Source of the DNA: Fulvivirga imtechensis AK7
GTDB taxonomy: Bacteria; Bacteroidota; Bacteroidia; Cytophagales; Cyclobacteriaceae
Direction: 5' to 3'
Length of the DNA: 64,000 bases
NCBI RefSeq assembly: GCF_000331535.1
Contig: NZ_AMZN01000006.1
Coordinates: 225,803 to 289,802 of the forward strand
Shown: piece by piece, positions 14,262 through 23,752 of the stretch
Layout of the letters: every line of letters starts with the position of its first letter
Numbering within the stretch: position 1 is the first letter of the stretch
Program-made: the position numbers and the translations under genes
Notes under the pieces: generated by a model
The model's input: only the letters and a program-made list of their open reading frames with translations
What the model was told of the DNA's origin: nothing
Databases searched by the model: none

Positions 14262-16511
14262 TTAATAACGCCTGAAAAAAAGCAATACTAAAACGGGCAG
14301 CAAACTAAGATCAATGATCAATGCAAATATCAGTGTAAGGCTGACCAGGAGTCCCGTATAAAAGGTGCCTCCGAAAGAAGACAATATTAATATCAGGAAC
14401 CCACCGGACAAAATTATACTTGTAACAATAATAGCCTTTCCGGTAGACAAGTAGGTTCTTTTTAAAGCATATAGCAGTGATTTTCCCTTGGCTAACTCCA
14501 GCTTCAGTTTGCTGGTGAAGTGAATGGTATCATCCACAGCTATCCCAAAAGCGATGGTAAAAATAACAGAGGTGGAAAGCTTGAGTGTAATGCCAAATAT
14601 TCCCATTATACCGGCTACTATTAGCAACGGTATTACATTGGGAATAAGCGTGATCAGGATCATCCGCAAAGACTTAAAAAGCAGGCCTGCAATAGCGGCA
14701 ACGACAAGAAAAGCAATGCCCAGGCCCTCAAACATATTCCGGGCCAGGTATTCGTTATTTTTGTCTATTAGATTTGAGGTGCCCGTTACTCTGAATTTTG
14801 CCACTGTGGTGTCGGTATTCCTGGCAATGAATGCCTGAAGCGCTTTTGTATTCTCCAGAGAGATGGCGCTGCCTATATCTCCTACACGGCCGCTTATTCG
14901 TGCTGTTTTTCCGTCTTCAGTGATAATGCCTTTAAGGTCACCACCCCTCAGGAATCTTTTCAGGTACCTGTTTATTTGCTTCCAATCCCTTTCGGATGAG
15001 GGCAATTGGTAAGCACCGGATGCACCTCCATTCACAGCCTGATTCAATCCCTTTACAACTGTAACAGGTGATATAACATTTCCCACCTGGATCTCACCTT
15101 CAATATATTTCTGAACCATATTGATCTGCTGTAATACCGCGCTGTCAAAAACATTTGCACTTTGGTTTTGAGCGGTCACCGTCAATTCAAATGGTCTTGA
15201 CCCACCAAATTCCAGATCGAAAAAAGTAAAAGCTTCCTTCAGAGGGTTATCTTCGGGCAGGTCTTCAATGAGGTACGTATTGATCGCTACTTTTGATATC
15301 CCATAGCACGACACGGCAATTAGTAGCAGGCTAATCCCTATAACGATATATCGTTTTCTTGCAATTCTGATAAATGAACGGCTAAGAAAGCCAAACCACG
15401 CAGATCTGTGCACTAGTTTTTTGGATATTTTTGGTTGAGGCAATAGCAGCAAAGAGGCTGGTAACAGCGAAAATGCAACTACAAATGCAATAAAAACTCC
15501 AATGGCGGTATACAACCCAAACTCCCGGATGGGATGGATACTGGCCGTCATTAGCGTAGCGAAACCCACCGCTGTGGTCAGCGTGGTTAAAAAGGTGGCC
15601 AGCCCTACTTCCTTTACAGTGGTAGTAAGCGCTTTTATTTTACTTTCCCCAAGCCTCAACTGCTCAATATATTTCGTATTAATGTGTACCACATCAGACA
15701 TGCCCACCACAAACATGATCGTTGGCAGGAGTACCATGAGAATATCCAGAGGCTTGTTTACAAGGCCCATAATACCCAATATCCATAAAGTAGAGAGCAT
15801 GACCACGATCAGCGGTATAATGATGCCCCACAATGACCGGAAGGCGATGGCCAGAAAAATGATAACCAATACTACGGAAGCAGATAAAAACAATACGAGC
15901 TCATATTGCATGGTTTCTATAAAAACCCTCTGTGCGTGGACCTTGCCTGCCAGGTGTACCTTAGGAAAATAAAATTGTGAAATTGAATGGTTGATATGGC
16001 TAAGAAATTGGTCTACCTCGTACTTTTCCTGCAGGTTATGATGATGGATAATAACCGCTGTTGATCTTGCATCATTTGATATCAGCGCCCCTGTCAATTG
16101 ACCATTTTTGAATATACTAATACTGTCTGCGGTATATCGTTCCGGTAAACTGGGGTGGATCACCGGAATTTTATAAAAGCCGGCAGGCCCGATGACTGGT
16201 CTTTTGAAGTTTGTGAGCGATGCTATTGTTTCGATGTGTGACGATTTAGAGAGCATCCGCGTCAGCGAGTCGACTTTGCCAAGAAATGCGCTGTCGAAGA
16301 CAGACGAAGAGTTCTGCAAGCCTATCAAAAGATAATTGTTGTCTGGCTCAAATGTTTTCTGAAACTCCAGGTAATACTCCAGCTCAGGGTCATCCGTAGG
16401 GAAGAAGCTTTCAAATACATAGTTAAATCGCAGGTCCTTTATAAAGTAGCCAATAAAGATCGTAATGATGAATAGCGTTACAAAAACAATGTAGGACAGT
16501 CTGCGATGCAT
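14262..16511 (-). CDS. RND/MMPL-family membrane transporter
   Basis: 749-residue inner-membrane protein with the two-fold RND plan: helix 1, a periplasmic loop, five helices (about 200-365), then the same arrangement again with five helices near the C-terminus. The repeated words VVGMSDVVHINTKY and FGIAVDDTIHFTSKL mark the fourth helix of each half. It is shorter than drug-efflux RND pumps and resembles the MMPL/HpnN branch, which moves lipids or hydrophobic compounds. There is no adaptor or outer-membrane partner next to it. Upstream are a minus-strand -7 box and ATGAC/GTCAT half-sites. Confidence 0.88.
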   Translation of the reverse strand: MHRRLSYIVFVTLFIITIFIGYFIKDLRFNYVFESFFPTDDPELEYYLEFQKTFEPDNNYLLIGLQNSSSVFDSAFLGKVDSLTRMLSKSSHIETIASLTNFKRPVIGPAGFYKIPVIHPSLPERYTADSISIFKNGQLTGALISNDARSTAVIIHHHNLQEKYEVDQFLSHINHSISQFYFPKVHLAGKVHAQRVFIETMQYELVLFLSASVVLVIIFLAIAFRSLWGIIIPLIVVMLSTLWILGIMGLVNKPLDILMVLLPTIMFVVGMSDVVHINTKYIEQLRLGESKIKALTTTVKEVGLATFLTTLTTAVGFATLMTASIHPIREFGLYTAIGVFIAFVVAFSLLPASLLLLPQPKISKKLVHRSAWFGFLSRSFIRIARKRYIVIGISLLLIAVSCYGISKVAINTYLIEDLPEDNPLKEAFTFFDLEFGGSRPFELTVTAQNQSANVFDSAVLQQINMVQKYIEGEIQVGNVISPVTVVKGLNQAVNGGASGAYQLPSSERDWKQINRYLKRFLRGGDLKGIITEDGKTARISGRVGDIGSAISLENTKALQAFIARNTDTTVAKFRVTGTSNLIDKNNEYLARNMFEGLGIAFLVVAAIAGLLFKSLRMILITLIPNVIPLLIVAGIMGIFGITLKLSTSVIFTIAFGIAVDDTIHFTSKLKLELAKGKSLLYALKRTYLSTGKAIIVTSIILSGGFLILILSSFGGTFYTGLLVSLTLIFALIIDLSLLPVLVLLFFRRY

Positions 16512-16537
16512 CGGGCAGTGGCTTATTATTCGTGCAG

Positions 16538-16545
16538 CAAACCTA
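16538..16545 (-). promoter_or_regulatory. -7 promoter element of the RND gene
   Basis: On the minus strand the sequence reads TAGGTTTG, matching TAnnTTTG, 27 nt before the start codon. The -33 position lacks TTTG. Confidence 0.45.
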
Positions 16546-16583
16546 CCTTATTTGCTTTTAACTGGCGCATAGTTTTCGGATGA

Positions 16584-16611
16584 ATGACTGATTTTTTGGT
16601 CATTTGTCATA
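16584..16611. promoter_or_regulatory. ATGAC-N10-GTCAT site and extra GTCATA half-site
   Basis: ATGAC at 16584-16588 and GTCAT at 16599-16603 have the same 10-nt spacing as the pair at 9389-9408; a further GTCATA is at 16606-16611. The centre is about 60 nt upstream of the start point expected from 16538-16545, close to a class I Crp position. Confidence 0.45.
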
Positions 16612-16641
16612 ACGTTGCCTACTGCTTCTGCCGACTGACAA

Positions 16642-16860
16642 TTATTTACTGGTGGCTTTTTTAACAATAAGCTCCGCCATCGTGAGCTTCTCTATGAGCA
16701 TCTCTTTTTTTTCAATATTAGATTTTTTTACCCAGGCTATTGCTTCTCTGATCTCCTCAGCAGAATAGGGAATAGAGGTGGTTTTGCCATCATAGTAGTT
16801 TCTGACGGTTTCAATGATCCTTTGCCTTTTCGGACTAAATAATTGTTTGAAGAATCCCAT
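16642..16860 (-). CDS. Small hypothetical protein
   Basis: 72-residue basic and helical protein starting MGFFKQLFSPKRQRIIETV, with no signal peptide, membrane segment or cysteine. I do not recognise a family. The sequence is charged and regular in a way typical of a real small cytoplasmic protein. It lies upstream of the RND gene on the same strand, but a promoter-like region of 130 nt separates them. Confidence 0.6.
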   Translation of the reverse strand: MGFFKQLFSPKRQRIIETVRNYYDGKTTSIPYSAEEIREAIAWVKKSNIEKKEMLIEKLTMAELIVKKATSK

Positions 16861-16910
16861 AGATATACAACAGCCTAAAGTAGGCCTGTGTTATTTTTAA
16901 TAAAACTAAA

Positions 16911-17123
16911 ATAACGTGAGTTCGACACAGGAGAACCGGTTAAAGATATGCATATCAGAAAACAGCAAAAAAAATCTCTTTTTAAGGTCATTCTGCAAAA
17001 TGAAGAATCTTACCAATAAGGGTGCTATTCACAACTTTGGAAGATCCTTCTCCCGAAAACTTGAAAGCTTTCGGGATAGGATGCCCGCCTATTTTTAAGG
17101 CTTTTATATCGAACACATGTTAA
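16911..17123. mobile_element. MITE-like element, family with ends TTAACGTGAGTTCGA, copy 2
   Basis: Left end TAACGTGAGTTCGACA and right end TCGAACACATGTTAA form imperfect inverted repeats; 213 bp. It is in opposite orientation to copy 1 and alignable over its full length. It fills much of the divergent region between the small gene at 16642 and thyA. Confidence 0.8.
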
Positions 17124-17311
17124 AATACTTACCAGATAGGTAATCAAGTCATTATTGGCATAGCATTTAATTTAAAGTTGATGGATGGTCTTTTTTTTCT
17201 GTGAACCGGATTACTCGCCTGTCAGAAGTAAAAGTTGAACTGGCATGTAAACCTATGCCTTAAAATTTTTATCTTAGTCCTTATTTTAAGCGTTATAATA
17301 AGATCAGAGAT

Positions 17312-18106
17312 ATGAGGCAGTATTTAGACTTGATGCAAGACATTATTGACAACGGGGCACAAAAGGGAGATCGAACCGGTACGGGCACTATGAGTGTTTT
17401 TGGTCGTCAGATGAGGTTTGAACTTTCAAAGGGCTTTCCATTGCTGACAACGAAAAAATTGCATATCAGGTCCATAATTCATGAACTGCTCTGGTTTTTA
17501 AGTGGCGATACCAACATCAAATACCTAAATGAGAATGGTGTATCCATCTGGGATGAATGGGCCGATGAAAACGGTGACCTGGGACCTGTGTATGGTCACC
17601 AATGGCGTAGCTGGCCAACTCCTGATGGGGGAAAGGTAGATCAGATATCGCAGGTTGTAGAGCAGATAAAAACCAACCCTAATTCCAGGAGACATATTGT
17701 AAGCGCGTGGAATCCTGCGGAAGTGGATAAAATGGCGCTACCGCCATGTCATGCATTGTTTCAGTTTTATGTGGCTAATGGCCGACTTTCATGTCAACTT
17801 TATCAAAGAAGTGCCGACTATTTTCTGGGTGTACCATTCAATATTGCCTCATATGCATTGCTGGTATACATGTTTGCACAGCAATGCGACCTGGAGCCGG
17901 GTGAGTTCATATGGACTGGTGGTGACGTGCATTTGTATTCCAACCACATAGCACAGGCTAAGACACAGCTAAGCCGTGAACCGATGGCTTTGCCTCAGCT
18001 TCATATCAATAGAAAGCCCGCTTCAATCTTTGATTATAAGTTTGAAGACTTTGAGATCGTAAATTATGAAGCACACCCATCTATCAAAGCGCCTATTGCA
18101 GTATAA
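17312..18106 (+). CDS. thyA: Thymidylate synthase
   Basis: 264 residues, the same length as the Escherichia coli enzyme, and collinear with it. It makes dTMP from dUMP using methylene-tetrahydrofolate. The catalytic cysteine is C146 in [12 protein letters not shown]; the N-terminal arginine loop GDRTGTGT, the dUMP-binding [16 protein letters not shown] and the C-terminal end IKAPIAV are all intact. No folA (dihydrofolate reductase) gene follows; the next gene converges only 4 nt away. Confidence 0.98.
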   Translation: MRQYLDLMQDIIDNGAQKGDRTGTGTMSVFGRQMRFELSKGFPLLTTKKLHIRSIIHELLWFLSGDTNIKYLNENGVSIWDEWADENGDLGPVYGHQWRSWPTPDGGKVDQISQVVEQIKTNPNSRRHIVSAWNPAEVDKMALPPCHALFQFYVANGRLSCQLYQRSADYFLGVPFNIASYALLVYMFAQQCDLEPGEFIWTGGDVHLYSNHIAQAKTQLSREPMALPQLHINRKPASIFDYKFEDFEIVNYEAHPSIKAPIAV

Positions 18107-18110
18107 TTGG

Positions 18111-19046
18111 TCAGTCTAGTCTTACCCGGTATACCAGTGGGTTTTTAAGAGTAGACTTATCCTCTAATTCCTTATTGTCATTAAGTGCGGCCACATAGGT
18201 ATTGGCAAGGAAATATAACCAGTTGCCTTTTATCACTCCTGTGGTAGGTAGATAAAAATCTTCGTGGCAGCAAGCGAGAACATTTACAGAGTCAATAGCA
18301 TCTATATTTTGATTAAGCACAAACTGGTTGATTGATTCAGGCTTGGTGATGTTATGGAATCCGATGAGTGTATTTTTATAGGTATAAAGACCGTCATTCC
18401 CGATAATATAGTATACCGGGTGAGAGAGTGGCGTTATTTCCCTGGTTTTAAGATCAAGCTTTTGAAGCCCACGTACAGTTGAAATTATAAGTGTTCCCCC
18501 ATCGGGAGATACGGTGATACCATTCGGACCTATCAACGATCGGGCAGGCACAAAAACTTCAAGGGAATCTTTGCCTGTATTCACCTTATAAATAGCACCA
18601 CCGTCAGTATCGGTTATGTATATGTCGTTGTTATTGAAAACCAGGTCATTAAACAGGTGCCCGCCTTCCGCAGTGACATATTTCTTTGACAGTTTACCAG
18701 ATTTGAGGTCGTAGCCGAACAACCCGGAAAAACCGGTGCTATCAGCGCTTTGGTCTAAAGGGCTACGGCACGTCCATAGTATTCCGTCCTTTACTGACAT
18801 TCCAAGATAACCCCACGGCCCGTATTCATTTTCACCGGTAAAATTGCTGATCTGCCCGTTATTGTCAATCTTTATAATTTTGCTTTTGTAGATGCTTCCG
18901 ATATAAAAGGCATCACCTGCAGGGTCATATGCTATTCCCTCAGGGATGAGATCAACTTCCGGGATCTCATATACCTTCTCCACCGGTTTTTGAGCAAATC
19001 CAAAATGAGCTATCAGTAGAACGAGTGCTATAAAAAGAGCCTTCAT
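18111..19046 (-). CDS. Secreted SMP-30/gluconolactonase-like beta-propeller protein
   Basis: 311 residues with a signal peptide (MKALFIALVLLIAHFGFAQ). Six-bladed propeller repeats are visible as AYDPAGDAFYIGSIYKSKIIKID, FNNNDIYITDTDGGAIYKV and TVSPDGGTLIISTVRGLQKLD. The pattern matches the SMP-30/gluconolaconase/LRE superfamily, but the catalytic metal residues cannot be assigned with confidence, so the enzyme activity is open. It converges with thyA. The aminotransferase gene upstream on the same strand ends 71 nt before this start. Confidence 0.75.
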   Translation of the reverse strand: MKALFIALVLLIAHFGFAQKPVEKVYEIPEVDLIPEGIAYDPAGDAFYIGSIYKSKIIKIDNNGQISNFTGENEYGPWGYLGMSVKDGILWTCRSPLDQSADSTGFSGLFGYDLKSGKLSKKYVTAEGGHLFNDLVFNNNDIYITDTDGGAIYKVNTGKDSLEVFVPARSLIGPNGITVSPDGGTLIISTVRGLQKLDLKTREITPLSHPVYYIIGNDGLYTYKNTLIGFHNITKPESINQFVLNQNIDAIDSVNVLACCHEDFYLPTTGVIKGNWLYFLANTYVAALNDNKELEDKSTLKNPLVYRVRLD

Positions 19047-19116
19047 GGGTTCAGTCAGGGTTTGAGTGTCTTAGCTTCAACGTAAAGGGGCAGGGTGGGT
19101 TAAATTTCGAGATCAA

Positions 19117-19938
19117 TTATTTTAGAAGAGCAGCTTTTATGCCGCTCAGGATCTCCTGAGATTCTGGGAAAAAGGCGCTGTCAATGCCCTGTATAGCTTG
19201 TAACCCCTGGCTATTGCTGGTGAAAACGGCATTAGCCGCCAATATTTCTTTCGCCAAAACCTCTACCTCCTGATAAGCTATATTTTCTTCTTTGCACCGA
19301 TCCAATAAGAAGCTACGCATGACACCACCTACGCAACCCGTTTGCAGTGACGGAGTAAAAAGCTGGTCATCTTTTACCCAAAAAATATTAGATGAAACAC
19401 ATTCTGTCACATATCCTTTGGTATTAAGCAATATCAACTCATCCAGCCCTCTCTGATTGCGCTCCGAGGCGGCCAGTACAAAAGGCAGTGCACTGATCGT
19501 TTTATATCGGGAGAGCTTCCAATAGTGTAAGACCACCTCCTGAGAAAACGACACATGTTCCTTCAATGGCAAAAGGTCGGGTGATCCTTTGACCAGTAGC
19601 AAGGTATTTGCCTGTGCATCCCCTCCAAAATAGGCCTTTTGATACTCTGGTTTCCTCCAAACGATAAGCTTTGCAGTGGCATTTCCGGTTAGGTTGTTTG
19701 TGCCCATTAGTCGAAGTATATCCGCGCAAAGCTGGTCTTGATGAAGGTAGTCCGGCAACGACAACCCTATAGCTTCGGCCCCTCTTCTAAGCCTGGACAT
19801 ATGATAACTCAGGAGCCGGGGCATTTGATCCTGAATTTTGATAGTCTCAAAAAGACCGTCTCCAAACTGGATCGCCCGGTCATTAATCCCGCAGGCAATT
19901 TGATCTTTCGTGGGCAGGTTATTAAATAAAACTGTCAT
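19117..19938 (-). CDS. Class IV PLP-dependent aminotransferase / aminodeoxychorismate lyase-like
   Basis: 273-residue fold-type IV PLP enzyme. The PLP lysine is in LSRYKTISALPFVLAA and the family signature follows as GYVTECVSSNIFWVKDDQLFTP, then TGCVGGVMRSFLLD. Members are branched-chain aminotransferases, D-amino acid aminotransferases or the folate enzyme PabC. The short length and the ERNQRGLDELILLN stretch favour a PabC-like lyase, which would fit the nearby thyA in folate metabolism, but this is not decisive. Confidence 0.8.
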   Translation of the reverse strand: MTVLFNNLPTKDQIACGINDRAIQFGDGLFETIKIQDQMPRLLSYHMSRLRRGAEAIGLSLPDYLHQDQLCADILRLMGTNNLTGNATAKLIVWRKPEYQKAYFGGDAQANTLLLVKGSPDLLPLKEHVSFSQEVVLHYWKLSRYKTISALPFVLAASERNQRGLDELILLNTKGYVTECVSSNIFWVKDDQLFTPSLQTGCVGGVMRSFLLDRCKEENIAYQEVEVLAKEILAANAVFTSNSQGLQAIQGIDSAFFPESQEILSGIKAALLK

Positions 19939-20105
19939 AGAAGTGGAAATAAACCAAATAGATGTGAACTTTGACCACTCAGCATTGGCTGAAATACTTT
20001 ATCACCCAAAATGGAGGTTTATAAGGGTTATTAACCATTTATAATTTTCAATTGATGCGGCAGTAAATTTATCATTAATATTGAAACAATAATAATTTAT
20101 GATCC

Positions 20106-20783
20106 ATGGCAGAAAAAAGCAGTGTGTTTGATATGATCGGTCCTGTGATGATCGGTCCTTCAAGTTCGCATACCGCAGGGGTTGTGCGTATTGCACGGGC
20201 TGCTATTCGTGTGTTAGGGGGAAAACCGGAAAGAGCGACCATTACTTTTTATAATTCATTTGCCAGAACCTACGAAGGCCACGGAAGTGATAAGGCCATC
20301 ATTGCAGGTCTGCTGGATTATAAGACCGATGATGAAAGAATAAGAAAATCATTTGAATTTGCGGAGAAGGAGGGGTTAAAGTATACTTTTAAATCCGTTG
20401 GGAATGCATCAGTATATCACCCAAACACGATCAAGCTCAACCTTGAAAGAGGAGACAGGAAAATAGAAGTAATAGGAGAGAGTAAGGGTGGGGGGGTGAT
20501 CAATGTTGCTGAAATTGATGGCTTTAATGCTAATTTTTCCGCCAGCATGCATACCCTTATCATAAAGGCTGACGATGTTAAGGGTAGTATAGCGTACATA
20601 GCCAATATCATCTCGCATGACGACTGTAATATAGCTACTATGTCTGTTTCCCGTAAGGGTAAACATGATATAGCCTGTCAGGTGATTGAAATGGATAGTG
20701 GTTTAAAACCCATCACCCTGGAATATTTAAGAAATCAGAATTGGATCAAAGAAGTCATTTACATACCCGATATCGATTTATAA
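20106..20783 (+). CDS. sdaAB: L-serine ammonia-lyase, iron-sulfur dependent, beta subunit
   Basis: 225 residues forming the beta subunit of a two-subunit L-serine dehydratase, which converts serine to pyruvate and ammonia. The N-terminal signature GPSSSHTAGVVRIARAA binds substrate, and residues from about 150 form an ACT domain (HTLIIKADDVKGSIAYIANI) of the kind that binds serine in a regulatory site. The cluster-binding alpha subunit is not encoded next to it; instead a TolC gene starts 5 nt downstream. In Bacteroidota the two subunits are often unlinked. Confidence 0.92.
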   Translation: MAEKSSVFDMIGPVMIGPSSSHTAGVVRIARAAIRVLGGKPERATITFYNSFARTYEGHGSDKAIIAGLLDYKTDDERIRKSFEFAEKEGLKYTFKSVGNASVYHPNTIKLNLERGDRKIEVIGESKGGGVINVAEIDGFNANFSASMHTLIIKADDVKGSIAYIANIISHDDCNIATMSVSRKGKHDIACQVIEMDSGLKPITLEYLRNQNWIKEVIYIPDIDL

Positions 20784-20787
20784 TTTT

Positions 20788-22254
20788 ATGATGAACATGA
20801 AAGTGATTAGAGCGCTGATAATCTTACTGCTGTGCTCGGTAGGGGCATTTGCTCAGGAAAAAACAGAATGGACTTTGCAGGAGTGCATCGACTATGCCCT
20901 GGAGAATAACCTGAATGTGATGCGCAGCGAATTGAATGTGGAAAGTCAGAATATTAACTACGATCAGGCAAGGTGGTCTCGTATCCCCAATGCCAATGCC
21001 AATGGTTCATATAGCTATAGCTGGGGTAGATCTATTGACCCTACTACCAACTTATTCGTAGACAACCAGCGCATTGTTTCTGCCAATGGAAATATTAGCA
21101 GTAATGTTACCCTTTTTAACGGACTAAGGCTACATAATACGGTAAAACAAAACAGGCTGTCCTATGAGGCGAGCCAAAAAGATCTGTTAAAAGCCAAAAA
21201 TGATGTGATCTTTGATGTGATCACTTTTTATACCAATGTTCTTTTTTCACGGGAACTATTAGAAAATGCCCGTACTCAGTTAAAAAGTACTGATCAGCAG
21301 GTAGACCTCACCAAGAGGCAGGTAGACGTTGGAGCATTACCAAAGTCCAACCTCCTGGACCTTCAAGCTCAGAAAGCTACCAACGAGCTGAATGTGGTGA
21401 ACAGGGAAAATGACTATAAAATGGCTAAAATTCAGTTGAAGCAGATACTTCAGTTACCTCCCAATACGGAAATTGATATTGTAGTGCCTGAAATTGATGT
21501 TGAGACGGAACCTGTAATGGAATTATCTGCGATTGAGATATACAAAATAGCACTTAATGCCATGCCTGAAGTGCAGAGTGCTGAACTGAGCAAGCAAAGT
21601 GCTGAAGTGGGAGTGCAGGCCGCCCGTGGTAATCTGTATCCGACCTTGTCGCTGCAGGGAGGTTTGACAACACGATATTCAGATGCTGCAGATCAACCCA
21701 GATTTGTACCTGATGGCGGTGAGCCAACTATAGACCCTACTCCGGTTATTGGCTATGTGCAAGGGAGTAATACCCCGGTAATATCCAATCAGCCACGAGT
21801 GACACCATCAGGCCAAATAGTGGATGGGTACGCTTTTGGAGACCAGATTGATGATAACCTGAGCAAGTTTGTCAGCCTTAACCTCTCTATTCCGATTTTT
21901 AATGGATTTTCTGCAAGAGCCAGTGTACAACGTGCGAAAATATCTTATGAGCAGGCGGAGATCAATGAAAAGGATACAAAATACCAATTATGGAGAATGA
22001 TCGAGCAGGCTTATTTCGATGTAATAGCTGCTATTAAATCATACAATGCCTCAGAGACACAGGTAGCTGCACGTGAAGAGTCTTTTCGGGTGATGAAACA
22101 GCGATATGACATCGGTGCCGTTAATTTTACAAACTATCAGATAGCAGAAAATGACTTGTTTCAGGCAAAATCAGACCTCCTAAGAGCTAAATACGATTAT
22201 ATTTTCAAACTCAAAATATTAGATTTTTATCAAGGAAAACCTTTAGATTTTTAA
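20788..22254 (+). CDS. TolC-family outer membrane efflux protein
   Basis: 488 residues with a signal peptide cut after VGAFAQ and the usual start of the mature protein, WTLQECIDYALENN. Two repeats of long helical hairpins and strands are seen, with typical words NVMRSELNVESQNINYDQARW, RQVDVGALPKSNLLDLQAQ and KQRYDIGAVNFTNYQIAENDLFQAKSDL. It forms the outer-membrane channel of a tripartite exporter. It is followed 5 nt later by an adaptor gene, but no ABC or RND pump gene follows before the terminator. Confidence 0.95.
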   Translation: MMNMKVIRALIILLLCSVGAFAQEKTEWTLQECIDYALENNLNVMRSELNVESQNINYDQARWSRIPNANANGSYSYSWGRSIDPTTNLFVDNQRIVSANGNISSNVTLFNGLRLHNTVKQNRLSYEASQKDLLKAKNDVIFDVITFYTNVLFSRELLENARTQLKSTDQQVDLTKRQVDVGALPKSNLLDLQAQKATNELNVVNRENDYKMAKIQLKQILQLPPNTEIDIVVPEIDVETEPVMELSAIEIYKIALNAMPEVQSAELSKQSAEVGVQAARGNLYPTLSLQGGLTTRYSDAADQPRFVPDGGEPTIDPTPVIGYVQGSNTPVISNQPRVTPSGQIVDGYAFGDQIDDNLSKFVSLNLSIPIFNGFSARASVQRAKISYEQAEINEKDTKYQLWRMIEQAYFDVIAAIKSYNASETQVAAREESFRVMKQRYDIGAVNFTNYQIAENDLFQAKSDLLRAKYDYIFKLKILDFYQGKPLDF

Positions 22255-22258
22255 ACCA

Positions 22259-23668
22259 ATGGCAAAAAAGAGAAGATCAAATAAATGGTTATACTGGGTG
22301 ATCGGAGCGTTTGGTGTGCTGGTAGTATTTTTAATAGTAGGAAAATCAGCCGGCTGGATAGGAAACCCAAAAGAAATGGAGGTGGAAATAGCCTCTGCCA
22401 AAAGAATATCAATAACTGAAAAAGTAAGTGCATCAGGAATGGTGCAACCTGTTGTAGAAGTAAAGCTGAGCCCTGAGGTTTCGGGAGAGTTAATTGAACT
22501 GAATGTCGAGGAGGGTGACTCAGTAAAGGTAAATGAGGTTTTGGCGAAGGTGAGGCCCGATAATTTTATTGCTTCGAAAGCACAGGCCGAGGCTGCTCTG
22601 AATCAACAGCGCGCTAATTTAGCTTCTTCCGAAGCTTCTCTGGCCAGAGCAGAGGCAACATTTCAAAGGGCTAACCAGGAGTTTAAAAGACAAGAGCAGC
22701 TCTATAAAGAAAAAGTAATATCCGAAGCAGAGTGGGAGCAGGCACAACAAAATTTTGCAGTAGCAAAAAATGACCTGAAATCGGCTGAGAAGTCTGTGGA
22801 AGCAGCAAAGTATATTGTGCGCAGCAGTCAGGCATCACTCGATCAGGCCCAGGAGAATCTGAGAAGAACAACAGTTACTGCACCAATGGCCGGCATAGTT
22901 TCTAAGCTGAATGTAGAACAAGGGGAGACTGTGTTGGGAACGCAACAATTTCAGGGAACAGAGATCATGCGTATCGCGGACCTCAATAAAATGGAAGTAC
23001 GTGTGGATGTAAATGAAAATGATATCATCAGAGTCACACTGGGCGACACTGCCATTATTGATGTTGATGCATATTCTCACCTGGACAAAGAGTTTAAAGG
23101 GGTAGTGACTGCCATAGCTAATACTGCCAACGACAAAGCCTCTGCTGATGCTGTTACCGAGTTTGAAGTGAGGATCCAGATACTGAATTCTTCGTACAGT
23201 GACTTAGTGAAAGAAGGCAAAAGGTATCCTTTTCGTCCTGGTATGACGGCTAGTGTTGATATTATCACCAACCGTAAAGATAACGTATTGGCAGTTCCAT
23301 TGTCTGCTGTTACAACGCGAGACCTCAATAAGAAGGCATCCTTTGGCAAAAGACCACCGGGAGAAGGTGGGGATGAAAATAGAGAGGAAGTTGCCGAAAA
23401 TACCGATGCCAAAGCTAAGTCCAAAGAGGATATCAGGGAAGTGGTATTTGTGAAAGCAGAGGGAAAAGCACAACGTAGATTAGTGAAAACCGGTATCAGC
23501 GACTACGAACACATCGAGATACTGGAAGGTGTAGAAGAAGGCGAAGAAGTGGTTTCAGGACCATTCCTGGCAGTATCAAAGAGGTTGGAAGATGGAGAAT
23601 TGATTGCAGCTAAGGGCAAGAAAAAAGACAAGACTGAGAAGAAAACGGAAGATGCGCAAAGTGAGTAG
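22259..23668 (+). CDS. HlyD-family periplasmic adaptor protein
   Basis: 469-residue membrane fusion protein. One N-terminal membrane segment (about 12-32) anchors it; there is no lipobox. Lipoyl half-motifs (SPEVSGELIELNVEEGDSVKV and TVTAPMAGIVSKLNVEQGETVLG) flank a long coiled coil (about 95-205). After the beta-barrel come a charged, low-complexity insert (KRPPGEGGDENREEVAENTDAK) and a lysine-rich C-terminus. It is paired with the TolC gene upstream and followed by a terminator, so its pump must be encoded elsewhere, possibly the FtsX/ATPase pair at 10567-12512, although that has its own adaptor. Confidence 0.93.
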   Translation: MAKKRRSNKWLYWVIGAFGVLVVFLIVGKSAGWIGNPKEMEVEIASAKRISITEKVSASGMVQPVVEVKLSPEVSGELIELNVEEGDSVKVNEVLAKVRPDNFIASKAQAEAALNQQRANLASSEASLARAEATFQRANQEFKRQEQLYKEKVISEAEWEQAQQNFAVAKNDLKSAEKSVEAAKYIVRSSQASLDQAQENLRRTTVTAPMAGIVSKLNVEQGETVLGTQQFQGTEIMRIADLNKMEVRVDVNENDIIRVTLGDTAIIDVDAYSHLDKEFKGVVTAIANTANDKASADAVTEFEVRIQILNSSYSDLVKEGKRYPFRPGMTASVDIITNRKDNVLAVPLSAVTTRDLNKKASFGKRPPGEGGDENREEVAENTDAKAKSKEDIREVVFVKAEGKAQRRLVKTGISDYEHIEILEGVEEGEEVVSGPFLAVSKRLEDGELIAAKGKKKDKTEKKTEDAQSE

Positions 23669-23697
23669 GACATAACAGTTTCCGGAGGAAAATATGG

Positions 23698-23735
23698 ACC
23701 TCGCCATGCGGAAAAGTGTGGCGAGGTTTTTATTT
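23698..23735 (+). terminator. Terminator of the sdaAB-tolC-hlyD run
   Basis: ACCTCGCCA pairs with TGGCGAGGT and is followed by TTTTATTTTT, 30 nt after the stop codon of the adaptor gene. Confidence 0.85.
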
Positions 23736-23752
23736 TTCATCCCCACACGCCT

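Noticed and set aside
14524..15972. Long plus-strand open frames opposite the RND gene
   Set aside because: They are mirror frames of a clear transporter gene and have no independent features.
16911..17123. Small protein gene at 16916-17098
   Set aside because: The open frame lies entirely within the MITE copy and is interrupted in the other copies.
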